Positions 26,128 to 38,443 are shown, numbered from the stretch's first letter. The stretch is 64,000 nt of DNA from Ipomoea triloba (GCF_003576645.1 NC_044923.1:18555956-18619955), one strand, 5' to 3'. Notes: generated by a model from the letters alone, not told the origin. Numbers and translations are program-made.

Positions 26128-28403
26128 CTAATGGGCTGGGGCAGCTACCCCATTGCTTCCTAATCCCATCTTCTTACCCAGCAATGCAAGCTGCTCAACA
26201 AACTCACCTCCTGTAAGAATTTCTGTGGTTCCATATATGATATGCTTGGGTGGCTGCTGCCGATGTGCAAGATCTTGCAAGCTACCATATTCTACATAAT
26301 TTCCACCTCCAATCATAAACACAATAGCTTCTCTAAATGGCCCTTTCAGATGGCTGCTACTTGATCCAGCGCTTGACTTGGGAGCACGGGGATCAAAAAT
26401 AAGGTAAGGATCAACTTCAGGGTTTGGCTTCCCCTCCATTAGTGCTTCAACAATTCTAGACAAAGCTAATTGGTGATCACTGGCTAACAGGTTTTTCACA
26501 CCAGCAGTTACAGCACTGATTGACTGCCCATATAGCTTTTCTGCCCAATCAACAATGTTTCCCCTACTGGCTGCACTTGCCGAAGCTAAAGAAACATTTA
26601 ATGATTTTATTTTCTTTACATACTGAAATGCACTTGTATCTACCTCAGACTCTCTAAGAGCAGCTTCAACCATTTCAACTTCAGATTGAGGGATGTTTTC
26701 ACTTGAAATAAGATAGATGATAGCAAACCGGAGCTTATCCACCTTTGTCCCTTTTCCTTTTAGCACTCCAAGGATCTCACTGCGGTCAATGCCACCTCTG
26801 ACCATCAAATCATCCTCTTTTTTGGCATATGTATCTAGAGACCTCTCCTTGATTTCTCCCAACAATGCGGTTGCAATATTAGTGTGCTTGTCAATCACCT
26901 GTTTTCTTTCAGTCAGCTCAGGGAGGGAATTAACAGCATTCATCAAATGCTTTGTATTGCCAATCAAATCTGTTCCATCAAACTCAGCCCCATCATTACC
27001 TCCCGTTCGCCTATTTACCTCCTCAACATCCTTCTTATATTTATTCAACTGGTTCTCAATCTCTAAAGCCACCTCTGGAAATTCCAATGACCCATTTGCC
27101 ATCCAGAATGGATCAGATCTGTCCAACTCAAAAGATTTCATCCCACTCTTCTCCCCTTGCACACTTAACCTGTTCAATCTCAACCCAAGAACATCATGAA
27201 CAAGGGGTCTATACCTAAAGTCATGCTGAATAGCAACCGGCAACTCAAAATTCCTATCAAATAAACACAGAACAGGCCTCTGAAATGAGCTAGCGAAATT
27301 CCCACCTTCAGAGAATAAGTTGTTTTTTGCCAATAAATGGTCCCGCAGTCGCTGATCCAACAATGATGCCACCATCTCAGCTGGTCCACCACGGGGGCAC
27401 CTGATGATTGGTACCACAGAAAGTGTAGCCAAAACACAAAATAAACCACTCACAACCTTTTCAATGATCTCCTCAATCTCTTTATCTCCAGCTGATGGAT
27501 CATTCAACTGAACATAGCAATTCTTGTTGGCAAGTGAAAATAAATTATCTTCAAGGGTCACAAACTCCAAGTACTGATCATGCACTTTTGAGATCCTCTG
27601 AATTGAGTCTGAACTGATAGTACCTGGGGAAAATAAAATCATATACATTCACCAAAGTAAGGAATAAAATCATATAATCACTGGGGATTTCTTAAGCACC
27701 TAAACTAAGCTCAAGCATTTGAATCCAATCTTCTTTCAAAATAAAACAAAGGCCAAAGCAAAAGAATATGGTGATCTGCAGCCAATTTCTAAGGTGTATT
27801 AACAGAATGAAGCATGGCTGTGATGAATTCCCAGCTAAGATTACTACAGCAGATCTTGAAACGAAATCAAATCACCAATTCAAAACCTATGCTACTAATT
27901 GACAGAAGGTATTAATGGAATGGGTACCTGAGGCCAGATCCTCCAGCAAGGGTCTAGGAATGGAAGAAGAGAAATTGAGATGAAAGGAGTCGTAGAGAGA
28001 CTTGGAGGCGTCGGCAACGATGCGCTGGACGTTGGAGTGGGTTGGCTGGACAAAGTAGACGGCAGGAACGTCGTGGACGGGTTTGCGATCCTTGTCGATG
28101 AGGAAGTAGAGGGTGACGCCGTGCTTGCGGAGGTCCTTTACGTGGATGAGCGGCGACAATATGTCCTGGCAGAAGCGGTCGTAGATGAGGATCTTATACA
28201 CCTCCTCGTTCGCCGTCCCTCCGGCATTCACCGGCTGATTTAGATTCAACATCCGCGTTATGCACTCTACCATCCAAGATCCAGTAAAAATGCAAGGATC
28301 AGTCAGATTCAAAACTCAATTTACACATCCACATAGAAAGAGATCCGGAAGTAAAAGGTAAAAGTGGATTACCAGTTTGTTTTTGACGAAGATTGAGTGC
28401 CAT
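26128..28403 (-). CDS. SLY1: SLY1, Sec1/Munc18-family protein for ER-Golgi transport
   Basis: Sec1/Munc18 protein that binds syntaxin-5-type SNAREs and promotes vesicle fusion between ER and Golgi. Three exons: 28373-28403, 27928-28266, 26128-27623; 1866 nt, 621 residues, the expected length. It begins MALNLRQKQTECITRMLNLN, the conserved N-terminus, then YKILIYDRFCQDILSPLIHV, DVPAVYFVQPT, SFQRPVLCLFDRNFELPVAI, NDGAEFDGTDLIGN, FREAIVFMIGGGNYVEYGSL and IIYGTTEILTGGEFVEQL near the end. The first exon has only ten complete codons, so the start lies in a micro-exon; splicing was checked by frame. A GTA/GCT trinucleotide run sits upstream (plus 28406-28440). Its start lies 323 bp from the start of the divergent EF-hand gene. 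Confidence 0.96.
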
Positions 28404-28726
28404 TGTAGTAGTAGTAGTAGTAGTGCTGCTGCTGCTGCTAGTGAGGTGTCGGAGGCGAGAAGAGCGATCAGAGGAGAGGTTTCCCTTCGCGGAGAGTCGG
28501 AATCCGATTCCGCACCCAAATGAAATCTAAGCAGTTAAGCTACGGCCAAGGTCAAGCAGTTGAAATGGTACCTTGTGCCTTTGTAGTTGTACCACTTCAT
28601 TTTATTTATTTATTTTTATTTTTTGTTTTGACTTGTCGGTTTTGATACGACGTCGTTTAAAGGGTATGCTATGAAACTCTCCAACTCCCCCACCAAGAAG
28701 GCAAGAACTGTAACCACGAAACGATA
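28404..28726. promoter_or_regulatory. Shared divergent promoter region of SLY1 and the EF-hand gene
   Basis: Only 323 bp separate two start codons pointing away from each other. The region holds a (gta)n/(gct)n run on the SLY1 side and cgacgtcg (28650-28657), an ACGT-core palindrome that could serve either direction. No TATA box is evident, as is common for housekeeping bidirectional promoters. Function is inferred from layout only. Confidence 0.5.
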
Positions 28727-30619
28727 ATGGAGAAGATGGCGATTCTGAAAGAGTGGTTTGACCGGGTTGACTCGGACAAAACCGGAAGCATCACTGCAAT
28801 CCAACTTAAGGTCGTTTGCTTTCCAGCTTATTTGTCTTTTCCTGTACTACTACAGAAATGTAAATCATTGTGTTGTGTGCTTGTTTTTTCACTGATGAAT
28901 TATGTGATCAGAGTGTGTTCGCCATTGGAAATTTAGAATTCCCTATCTCCGTTGTGGAGCAGATGATCAGAATGTACGACTTTGACAGGAACGGAACCAT
29001 GAGTTTTGATGGTAGGGATAGTTCTCTTTTGTTTATTGCCTCTGTTGGACTCATCTGCTTCTGCTAAGCATTTTGGAGTTCTTTACATAATATAATTGAA
29101 ATTTCCTCTAAAACAGTCAACAGTAATCAAAGTGTATCTATCTCTGTATATCTTTGAAAACAAATAGCTTACTAGTTAAGCAATCATCATTCTTAGTATA
29201 CATAATTTTCATGGTGAAGGATGCAAAAGAAAAGGAAAAGGATATGTAGGAACTAGGAAGGAACCAAAGGAAATAGAAAAAAGATATGAAATTGCACAAG
29301 ATTTTACATATTTGAGATTCACTAATAATTGTTTTATATGAATTTTTATCCCAACTTTCCTTAATATGTTTGATGATTGGAAAGCTTGCATTTTATATCA
29401 AATTAATGCCAGGAAATAGTTATACCAAAGTGTTGGATCAAATACATGAGCTTACTTTTGATGCGACTCCTCCCTCTGTCCTTTTATCCATTTTTTATTG
29501 CTAAGTTTTTCACTTTTTCCTCAAATTTTTCTCTTCAGAGTTTGCTGAGCTCAACAAGTTTCTTCAGAAGGTCAGTTCTTTTCCCATCTTTTTGAAAATT
29601 TATTTTTAGATGCCTATCTCTTGCTGTAACACTGGATACAGTGCTTGTCTTGTGAGCTTGCAGGGCACTTCGACCCCCTTATGTTGTGGCCTTATCATCA
29701 AATACTGTTTTAACTGCTCTATTGTTTCTGTTTGTTGCTATGAATTTTTACTGCTTTCTTTTTGCAGATTCAAAATGTATTCTCAGAGTTGGAAAGGTGA
29801 GTAACTCGTTAACTGAAATCCTTGCACACAGTTTAAATTTATTGGAAATTGCAAGATATATACTTTTGTTCTTTGTATCAGGGGTCGTGGATTTCTTATG
29901 CCAGATGATGTATATGAGGTAACGTTTATACCATCTTTCAAACTTTTGTCCTTTTGAAGAGAACTTCACACCTCTTATAATTGATCAAAAGCCCATTTTG
30001 TTCTCCTCATTTAATTGAAGGTTCTTTACTCACTTTGATAATTCAAAATTCCATGTATTTATAACTTTAAATCTGATTCCTACACAACTTATGATTTGCA
30101 TGAGTTTCTAATTTGCATACACATATTTTGTATCCAGGCATTGACTAGAATTGGGTTCTCCCTTGACTCCCCAGCATTCTACACAGTTTGTGAGGTATTT
30201 TGTGTTAAATTTTTAATAATCAAGATTGCTTGAGATAAAGTAGGCACCATACCCTTTTTCTGAGTCATTTCCGACAAATGGTGTTTGCAATCTTAAATAT
30301 TATGCATCCAGAATATGAAATTACTTGTGGTGTTCCCCTATTTTTTGATGGGTATCCATTTAGGGAGCGTTTGGTTCAAGTCATATAAGATGACTAAGGT
30401 AATGTGAGCATGGTTATGTTATATAACTTTGCTTGTTTCTAGTTATAATTTAACCCACTGTAATGTAACTTTACTGCCGCATCAGATATTGAATCTACGT
30501 TAAGGTAATGTGATTACCCTCTCCACCTTAGGTATTGTAAGATTATGTTGGTTATGTGGTATGATTTTCCATGGACATAAATACATACATACATTTCTGT
30601 GTGCGTTTTATTTATTAAT

Positions 30620-30655
<36 letters not shown>

Positions 30656-32233
30656 TAAGGCCATTAAAGTAAAATGCTTTTTGCATAAAAGATTACTCTC
30701 AACTAAATAGATTAATATTACATTTCTCAATCTTAAGTAAACACAAATTGGCACAATGCTAGTAATATGCACAAGGTAATGTTTTAGAAGAAAATTTTAT
30801 AACCTAGGATAATCAAATGTTCCAAGAACCAAACGCCCCCTTTGAACTTTTGAGAATTTATGGCTCTCGGTCTTCTATCTCCAAAAGGATGAGGATGCTG
30901 CAAATGGTGAATATTTGTGAGGATTTTTAAATATATCCCCTTGAATGTTTTCATGCTGGGTCTAGTGGCTAAATGCTCAGTGGTTAATCATTAGATCCTC
31001 AAGACTGGGAAAAACCTCAGAAAGTAATTTCATGGTGGCATACATCTCCCTTCCTAAATCCTCCATGAGCCAGAAACCTTGAGCACTAGTTGCTTATGCA
31101 GGGCTCTACAGTCACCAACAAAGTTGTGATTTTCTTTTTCTTGGCTAATAATGAAGTCACAAAGGAAATATTGAAGATATAGTACTAAAAATTGTTTTGT
31201 TAATTATTTTGAGGATGATCTTGACTAATGTGGTCTTAATGGGTTCAGAGTTTTGACAAAGCAAAGAATGGGAAATTCAAGCTTGATGATTTCATATCTC
31301 TTTGTATCTTTGTACAGTCTGCTCGGTGAGTGACCAATATAGGCCGTGCTCTTGTTGCACGGATGGCATTAGTATGTTATGTAGCTAAGATTCCACATTT
31401 ATAGTTATCTGACTTGTTCTGGTAAACTAAAGTTTTTTTTTTTTGTTTTTTTTTTTTTTTGGGTTTTTAGGAACCTGTTTAACTCATTCGATACAAGTAA
31501 ACAAGGCAGGATCAGTCTTGATTTCAATCAATTTTGTTATTGTAGTGAGTATCTATCTCACTCATTCTCTCTAATTGGCAATTGCTATGCTCTTTTAGTA
31601 CATTACATTTGTTGTTGAAAATGTATTGTTATGGGTAGACTACATCTAGGGGAGGAAAAATGTGTTGGCTCTCCAATGAGAGGTTGGTATACAGCATCCA
31701 TTATAAAGGTTATTTGGAGGTTTTTAGAATAGTAAAAGATGAGGTGGAAGAAAGAGAAAGGGGAGAGAGAGTGGGAAAGGTTCATCTGCAAAAACTAATT
31801 TTTGGAACAGTGAAATTACAAATTACTGAGCAAACCGTCACCGCTGTGCGCGTTGGGCGCACAGCTAACGCCCACCGGGCGCGTGCCCTGTGGCGAGTTT
31901 ATTTCCTCTGTTGGCTGTCAGTTTCGCAGCTTTTTTGTTTTTCCTTTTTCTATTTTTTATCTCTTTCTCCTCTCATATTCTCTTTCCTAATCACACTTAC
32001 AAAACTCCTCAAAAACCACAAAAAAAAAACCCACTATTACGGATGCTCTAATGAATGAACTGGGCTGTCAGACTAACAAGGTTTTCTTTCCTAAACCAAT
32101 AGTTTTAGATAGTTGATTGGATGATTTGGCGCAAGAAGTGGTTATTGTGCTTTTAATGCCTTGTAGCACCTCAATTACCAACTAAATCTTATTTGTTTTC
32201 CTCTATTTTATAGCTGCCAATTGCAGAATATGA
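28727..32233 (+). CDS. Small penta-EF-hand calcium-binding protein (CML48-like)
   Basis: Calcium-binding protein of the ALG-2/peflin type, without the usual long Gly/Pro-rich N-terminus. Nine exons: 28727-28810, 28912-29011, 29539-29570, 29768-29796, 29882-29918, 30138-30194, 31249-31325, 31471-31544, 32214-32233; 510 nt, 169 residues. EF-hand loops in order: DSDKTGSITAIQLK, DFDRNGTMSFDEF, a degenerate RGRGFLMPDDVYEAL, DKAKNGKFKLDDF and DTSKQGRISLDF; it ends CYCTANCRI, a C-terminus seen in plant CML48/49 relatives. EF1 and EF2 keep most Ca-ligand positions, EF3 looks non-binding. Intron 6 (30195-31248) contains a MITE and intron 8 a second MITE-like insertion. Divergently arranged with SLY1. 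Confidence 0.88.
30363..30840. mobile_element. MITE in intron of the EF-hand gene
   Basis: Terminal inverted repeats gggagcgtttggttc and gaaccaaacgccccc (14 of 15 match in inverse). About 478 bp, no ORF; the interior has a (TG)n(TA)n tract (30620-30655). The flanking duplication is not clear. Confidence 0.7.
31690..32052. mobile_element. Probable Harbinger-like MITE in intron of the EF-hand gene
   Basis: Left end agcatccattataaagg resembles the inverse of the right end ccactattacggatgct, and the subterminal gaggtttttag pairs with ctcctcaaaaacc. This suggests a TIR element, but the interior GC-rich block (31843-31900) and flanks were not resolved. Confidence 0.4.
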
Positions 32234-33119
32234 AATCAGCATCTCCTATGTGATCTTGGGCACAAGTGATATTTCCTGCAAGCCAGAGTCTGAATAATTT
32301 TGGAAGGAGGATGCTGTGGTGTTATCATGCCTGCCTTGAGCTGTGAATATTCATTCTGCTCTATAGTGCTGAAAGCTATTCTTTTTATGTATGCTGTCTG
32401 TACTAGACTAGATGTCTGATACCCTTTATCGTAAAAGTAGTAGTCTTAATGGTGTATTGTAACGATTGATTTCCTTTGAGTTTGATATATACTTCCCAAC
32501 AGATGCATATATCGGCATATATGCAATAGTAAACAAATCTATGATTTTTGCTCAAATAAAAAAATTGAATTGAACCAATTTGTTTGGGTCAGTTTAAATC
32601 AAATTTTATTTTTAATAATAAAAAAAAGGCATTTCTATAATGTATTGTTTTGGTTTTAATTTGAATACAAAGTACTAAGCAATTAAGTTCTAATTAGATA
32701 AAGCATAAAACTCAACTAAAATAATTACTAAACCTTACCCAAATAATGCAAATAAATTAATCTTAATTTTAATCAAAATTACTTTTTTTTTTTAAATTTA
32801 CGAGAAAGTCCATAACAAGTTATGATGCTATGTAAAAGATCATAGGGAGGAACTAGACTTTCTGATCAATTTGATCAATTTGGTTGGATTGTCCAAAATT
32901 ATAACCATTTCTAACAACCAATAATCAATTGTCATCATTTCTAAATTGTATTGCTTTTTTTTTTTGGAAACTAGATTGTATTACTAATTTGTTGTTAAAG
33001 TGTTGTGATAAATAATTGGGAAAGTGAGGAAGTATGTTGTAATTTGGGTAGAGTAGATGGGAGGTAATTGCAATTTCTAACAAGTATTGGGATATGAAGG
33101 CCAAAATGGAAGTTGGAAT
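32234..33119. other. Intergenic: EF-hand gene 3' flank
   Basis: No gene. The 3' UTR of the EF-hand gene probably runs to about 32480-32570. The remainder is AT-rich. Confidence 0.5.
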
Positions 33120-33291
33120 TAACCGAACTGGGGAAACTATGGGCTCTGATTTCAGTTGCTGCTGCTGCTGCTTCCTTTCTCTCCTCCGGTAAGACACACG
33201 CAAAGGAGAAAGAATAAACAAAACAAGGTTCCATTTTTTCTGCTCGCAGTCTCTCCTACTGCTTTGCTTTCTGTGCTGCGATATTCTCAGG
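33120..33291 (+). other. Probable noncoding 5'-UTR exon of the 34699 gene
   Basis: A pyrimidine-rich leader (ctgctgctgctgcttcc, ctctcctccgg) ends at tattctcag before a gtgact donor, and the downstream start codon follows directly on an acceptor (ttttccag at 34691-34698). This implies a spliced UTR with a 1.4-kb intron. Boundaries are inferred. Confidence 0.45.
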
Positions 33292-34698
33292 TGACTACAC
33301 TTTTCCCTTTTCCATTTCTCTACTCAGCCCTAAGCCAATAATCGATCACGCAATCCTATAATTCATATACATATATGCATATCGTGGATAGCTGTATACA
33401 CGAAAACTATTCACAAATGTAATTATGCTACCGTGAGCAAGTCCTCTCATTGCTAATTTGCTGTTTTTTTTAATTGCACTGATTTTATTTGCTATCCCGA
33501 CCGTTGCTTGATTTTACAGAATTAAACGGAGATTTTGTAATTATCCTAAGTCAGATGTTTGGATGTTTGATTGGCTTGATTCATTCAAATCTGCTCTTCT
33601 GTTTCGTGTTTTCTTTTGGGTATTGTGCCCAATTGGGTTTGGATTCTGTAGGATGAGGAGTTTTTGCATCTCTAGGCCTAGCTATCTTCTGGTTACTTGT
33701 ATTTATTTATTTAGTTATTGAGCTGATAATTATCTGCAACAACTATTTGGGTTATTGTGACTTTGAATTGTAGATATACATATATGAAGACTTTCTCCTC
33801 TTTGATCACTTACAAATGAAAATGATATATATACCTAACATTAAATTGGTCTGTCAGGGTTAGCTTCTTTTTGATGAAATATGACAATAAATTGGGAGCT
33901 TAAGTTCTTCAAGTTTCATGCATCTGTAGATTTTGAATATCATAATTTATGCTATAGGTAGAACCTTAGAGATTGCATACACTTTCTTTTATTTGATAGA
34001 GTTGGGATTTGTCCCCTATCTTCTCATAGTCTAGTTGTCAAAGGCTTTGGGGTTAGTACTCTTTGGCTCCATGGCCCTTTCTCCTTTATATTTCTTGGTT
34101 GTGATGAATAAAAATCACCCAGCACCGTCTTTGGAGGGGTTAGTTAAGACACAGTGACACACACAATTTTAAAAAAAGATAGCAACTTACCTAACTCATA
34201 AAAAGCACTAATCTTTTACAAAATTGACATCCTCCAGAAGTTTAAGTTTGATGCAAGAAAATTATTAGTCTTTACACGTAACAGTTTTTCGTCAGTTAAA
34301 TATTTATTGTGCAGACATCTTCTTTCCAGAAAACACAGATGGCTTCAAGCCTAAAGTAGCCTCAGATTATGAATTATTGACATCAAACAAATTCTCATAC
34401 CAATTCATAGGTTCTGAGGGGTAATTAGGAGTTTCATCTACAGTTAGAGTTTATTTTATTGTTGTATTCTGACATTTTTATCTCATTTTCTGAGTAGCAA
34501 TTACTGTAGAGTTTGCCTAATATGCACTTCGTGTTGAAAAATGCAGATGGCCTAAATAATGCATGTCTCATGCAACTGTTAAGATTCTTCCTTTGCATGT
34601 CACAACTTGTATTTCTTTTCGTGGATACTGTTTGTTGAGCTATACTACGGGGTAATGCATATCAAGGTTGGATTTAGTTGAATGTTCCATTTTTCCAG

Positions 34699-36305
34699 AT
34701 GGGTCAACAAACAGCTGATTCTAAAGTTGGAGATTATGGAGCAAATACTGAAAGTAGTGTGCCCAATTCTGACAAACAACCATCAGATCTGGTAGCTGCT
34801 AAAAGCATTCCACAGTGTGAAAATTTAGCCCCTAAATCTATTATAAGTACAGCATCTCAAAAGAATAATGGCCCTGCCGGTGAAGCTTCTAAAATTTGTG
34901 GTTCTAAAAGATCCAACCCAGATTGCCCTGTAAACTCTCTTCAAAGCCAATGCCCTACAAGCAATTCTGGAAATGGGCATCTTGTATATGTCAGGAGAAG
35001 ACCCGATGCTGAATTAGGTAAAAGTACAACTTCCGAGGATCAACATTGTGTTTCTGATCGCCTTGGAGGAAGGTAATCCACACATTAGTTGTTGTCTTTA
35101 TCAATTATGATTCACTTATTATTTATTTCTGCTTGGTTACTTCCATTTAGATCCCTAGTAAAAAGTAGAAACCATATTTAAGGACATCTTTATCTTGATC
35201 ATCTAATACAAGCAATTCTGAAAATGGGCATCTTGTCTATGTCAGAAGAAGACCCCCCGATGCTGAATTAGATAAAAGTACAACTTCTGAGGATCAACGC
35301 GAGCGGAAAAGATTTGGCGAACAGGATGAAAAAGTCCAACAAGAAGTTCAGATGAAGGAATCTAGCAATTGTTTAACCAAAGTTTTAGAAATTCCAAAGG
35401 CTTCCTTGGTATGCTACTTGCCTATGAAACCTTCAGCGGGTTCTTCTACCGAGAAGTGCAAGAACAATTATCCTTTATCTAATTTAAGTAATCTCCATAC
35501 CACTTGTATCAATCATCTGTTGGATACTCCAAAGAGAGCAAAACTTAAAGAGTGGGAAGAGCGATATTGCCGATTGCAGAATTTGTTGAATAGTTTGGAG
35601 CAATCAAAGCAAGAGGATTACATCCAGAGTATGTCCTCTAACATCATATCTATCCAGAGGCTTCTTAATGATAATATCTTCTAATTCTAGGCATATCTTT
35701 TCAGTAATTTTTTCTAATTCAATATTTGTTGAGCAGTGCTTAGATCACTCTCTTCAGTTGAGCTTAGTAAACATGCTGTTGAACTGGAGAAGAGGTCAAT
35801 ACAGCTTGCCTTGGAGGAAGGTAATCCTCATGTTTTTTTATCATTCACCTATTATCTATTTCTGATTGGTTACTTGCATTTAATTAGGTCCCTAGTAGAA
35901 TAGAAACCAGAATTAAGGGCATCTTTATCTTGATCATCAATCAAATAAGATCGAAATGAACTTAAGGATATGAGTGGTGTATTTAATTTAATGTAAATTA
36001 AAATAAATGATGAGATATAAGTAGTGATGTACTTGTCGAGTGGTGTCAAATTGTTACACAAAGGGTAACATGAAATTTTTTTATTAAGCAAGCCTCTCTT
36101 TCCTGCTCATAGAAAGAAGAAGTGGGTTGAGGTTTTGTTGATTTTATTTGGCAAATGTGTTTTGTGGTAGAAGGTAGGCAAAATGATATGTTGTAGTGGC
36201 ATTACACTGATTTTGTTGTTGAATATGGATGGGTCAGCAAAAGAAATGCGATGGGTCAAAGTGTTGGATGTACTGGGGAAGGATTGGAATTCCAGAGCAT
36301 GCTAG
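34699..36305 (+). CDS. Uncharacterised plant protein with C-terminal coiled coil; internal exon duplication
   Basis: I cannot assign a function. Exons 34699-35072, 35213-35628, 35737-35820, 36238-36305 join in frame (942 nt, 313 residues). The start codon MGQQTAD lies immediately after an acceptor site. The N-terminal half is Ser/Asn-rich and probably disordered. The motif HLVYVRRRP occurs twice, at about residues 95 and 131. The C-terminal part is helical: LKEWEERYCRLQNLLNSLEQ, then SSVELSKHAVELEKRSIQLA and EEAKEMRWVKVLDVLGK, a pattern I associate with small plant nuclear proteins of unknown role. Exon 2's end, the first intron and exon 3's beginning derive from local duplication (see findings), so the natural transcript may skip part of the repeat. 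Confidence 0.65.
34956..35300 (+). repeat. Tandem duplication inside the 34699 gene
   Basis: The segment from tacaagcaattctgg (34956) to gaggatcaac (about 35043) recurs at 35207-35298 with a few changes, offset about 251 bases. The DNA between the copies (35063-35206) is itself a copy of 35811-35955, starting ttggaggaaggtaatcc. Confidence 0.8.
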
Positions 36306-36649
36306 GGTGAAGGTGGAGATGAAGAGGCAGGCAGAGAAGATGTAGGAAATATAATATATATATATAGCAAGTGTATTGAATCAAGATTTTGAAGCAAAGT
36401 TTGTATAGTGTAGTATTATTCATTGCTTTGAAGTCAAACAGTGAAAAGTAAATAAAAATGTTGTGAAGAATTGCGCTGTAGCTTTATGTTGGTTGCTGCA
36501 AATTAAAGCTGATTGATTGATTTCTTTCCAGAAACACTCACTCCAAATTGTAACATATACTATACTATACCGTTGTAACATGGTGTAGTGAAGTGAATTA
36601 ATTTGCAGGCGTTGGCCATTTTAATTTGTTGTTAATCTTTTATTATTAT

Positions 36650-36687
<38 letters not shown>

Positions 36688-37336
36688 TTTTACTTATACG
36701 GGCGTGAAGAGGGAGAAAAAGAGAGAAAGGAAGAAGCACAAGTAATTAGTAAGAAAGATGAGAGTAAATGGATGCACAATGTAAGGTAAAACTGTAAGAA
36801 ATGAAGAAAAAAGAGGAAAGAGGAGGGTGCAGGGTGGGGAGGAAATTACTGATTAGTATAGGGTGGATGATCTGATCAGTTTCCCACAATATAGCTGGGT
36901 TTGTTAATAAAGCGGAAGTAGTGGAGATAGAGGGTAACTAAGTGGGGTGGGGTGGGGTGGAGTGTGTAACTACTAACTAATTACTAATATGCCACCACAT
37001 CCACATGCTAATTAAGACACGATATAAATATGCGCGGATCGGATCGGATCGGATGTGGCTGCCTGCGCTAGCTGGCTTCTCCAATCTCCATTTGCTCCAT
37101 CTTCTCCGTCCAATTTCTTCCATTTTCTCTTTTGTCCTTGGAGTTAATAATATATAGATAGCGATGTGCAACTGAAAGAAACTACCCATCCCACTTTTTA
37201 TTATTATTTAAATTTAAAAATGGAATAACTGCTCCTGGATTAGACTATATAGTTGGGCGCTACACCATTTCATAGAACTTTTTTGTTAATTCAATTCCTC
37301 CCTTCAATTCTCTCTCTCTCTCGTCCTACGAATTGC
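36306..37336. other. Intergenic: upstream of the zinc-finger gene
   Basis: No gene. A (TA)n tract lies at 36652-36684, a purine-rich stretch at 36700-36850, a ggtgg/ggggt run near 36940-36962, and a (ggatc)n run at 37037-37053. Confidence 0.55.
37245..37252 (+). promoter_or_regulatory. Possible TATA box of the zinc-finger gene
   Basis: ctatatag lies about 115 bases upstream of the favoured start codon, followed by a (ct)n leader at 37310-37322. Confidence 0.35.
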
Positions 37337-37366
37337 ATGCAATTGGTATCTACTGCATACTATACC

Positions 37367-38443
37367 ATGAACGGCAACAGTGATGACACTCGTAACTTCA
37401 TTCTGCCACCACCGGCGGGATCAAGCGCTAGCGATGCTACGGCGGCTACGGCTACGGCTACTTTCCAGGGGCGGCACGTGGTAGGAGTGGGCGGTGATGG
37501 CGTCCTCAAGCAGAAAGTAAGAAGAAAGAGTAGTAAAGTAAACCACATAGGAATGGGGGGCGCCAGTACAAGCAGCAGCAGCAAGCAGCCGAAATATCCA
37601 AAGAAGCCGCCGCTGACGCCGGACCCGGACGCACCGAAGATCGCCAGGCCGTGTAGCGAGTGCGGTAAGAAGTTCTGGTCATGGAAGGCCCTGTTTGGTC
37701 ACATGCGCTGCCACCCGGAGCGGCAGTGGCGCGGCATTAATCCTCCCCCAAATTTCAGGCGATCTTCTCCTTCTCCATCACAGCATGACCCGCCCCGGCA
37801 ACACTGCTACGACGCGTCCAGTAGTTCCAGTACATGGCCTCATCATGATAATGATGATGAATGTGGGCTAGGGCTATCATCGCCCCCCTCCGGTGGTTAC
37901 TACTATTATTATTATTCAGAAAAGATGGGAGGAGGAGTAGGAGGAGGAATGACGGAGGAAGATCACGAGGTTGCCGCATGCTTGTTACTGCTGGCCAATA
38001 ATGCTGTGCCTTCGGGTGATCCGCAACAGGCAGCGGTTGGATTAGGTTTTGGCATTAGCTGCTGCAGTAGGAACAGTACTAATGGAGGAGGAGGAAGAGG
38101 AACAATAAGAGAAGAAGATAATGATGAGATGATTAACATACACAATCATCATCATCGTCACACTTGTAGCATCTGTTCCAGAGTTTTCTCCAGTGGTAGA
38201 GCCTTGGGTGGACACAAGAGGTTCCACTGCAGGGATAACAAGTTTAGAGGAGGAGGCAATAATCACAATATTCATCAACCTCCCATCCTCTGCTCTTCTT
38301 CTTCTACCAATAATTATTTGGACTTCAACTTGAACTTGGTGCCAACACCAACACCTACACCTGCTACCCACCACCAGGATCATTCTCCTTCTAGCTCTGC
38401 TGTCCCCCTGGGCCCCACTTTGGATTTAAGCTTGGGACTTTGA
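37367..38443 (+). CDS. C2H2 zinc-finger repressor, DAZ1/DAZ2-like
   Basis: Nuclear transcription factor of the plant C1-2i zinc-finger type. Single exon, 358 residues from the favoured ATG at 37367 (A at -3). An in-frame ATG at 37337 has a poor context; reading from it adds ten residues. Finger 1 CSECGKKFWSWKALFGHMRC (about residues 99-118) is followed by HPERQWRGINPPPN, a string I associate with Arabidopsis DAZ1/DAZ2. Finger 2 CSICSRVFSSGRALGGHKRF has the QALGGH-like core with R for Q. Two EAR-type repression motifs: DFNLNL and the C-terminal LDLSLGL. Low-complexity runs (YYYYYY, Gly, Ser, NHHHRH, TPTPTP) separate the domains. DAZ proteins act in male germline cell-cycle control in Arabidopsis; transfer of that role here is inference. 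Confidence 0.85.
   Translation: MNGNSDDTRNFILPPPAGSSASDATAATATATFQGRHVVGVGGDGVLKQKVRRKSSKVNHIGMGGASTSSSSKQPKYPKKPPLTPDPDAPKIARPCSECGKKFWSWKALFGHMRCHPERQWRGINPPPNFRRSSPSPSQHDPPRQHCYDASSSSSTWPHHDNDDECGLGLSSPPSGGYYYYYYSEKMGGGVGGGMTEEDHEVAACLLLLANNAVPSGDPQQAAVGLGFGISCCSRNSTNGGGGRGTIREEDNDEMINIHNHHHRHTCSICSRVFSSGRALGGHKRFHCRDNKFRGGGNNHNIHQPPILCSSSSTNNYLDFNLNLVPTPTPTPATHHQDHSPSSSAVPLGPTLDLSLGL

Noticed and set aside
28870..29067. Alternative read-through ORF in the EF-hand gene
   Set aside because: It translates intron sequence on both sides of exon 2; exon borders with consensus splice sites explain the EF-hand pattern better.
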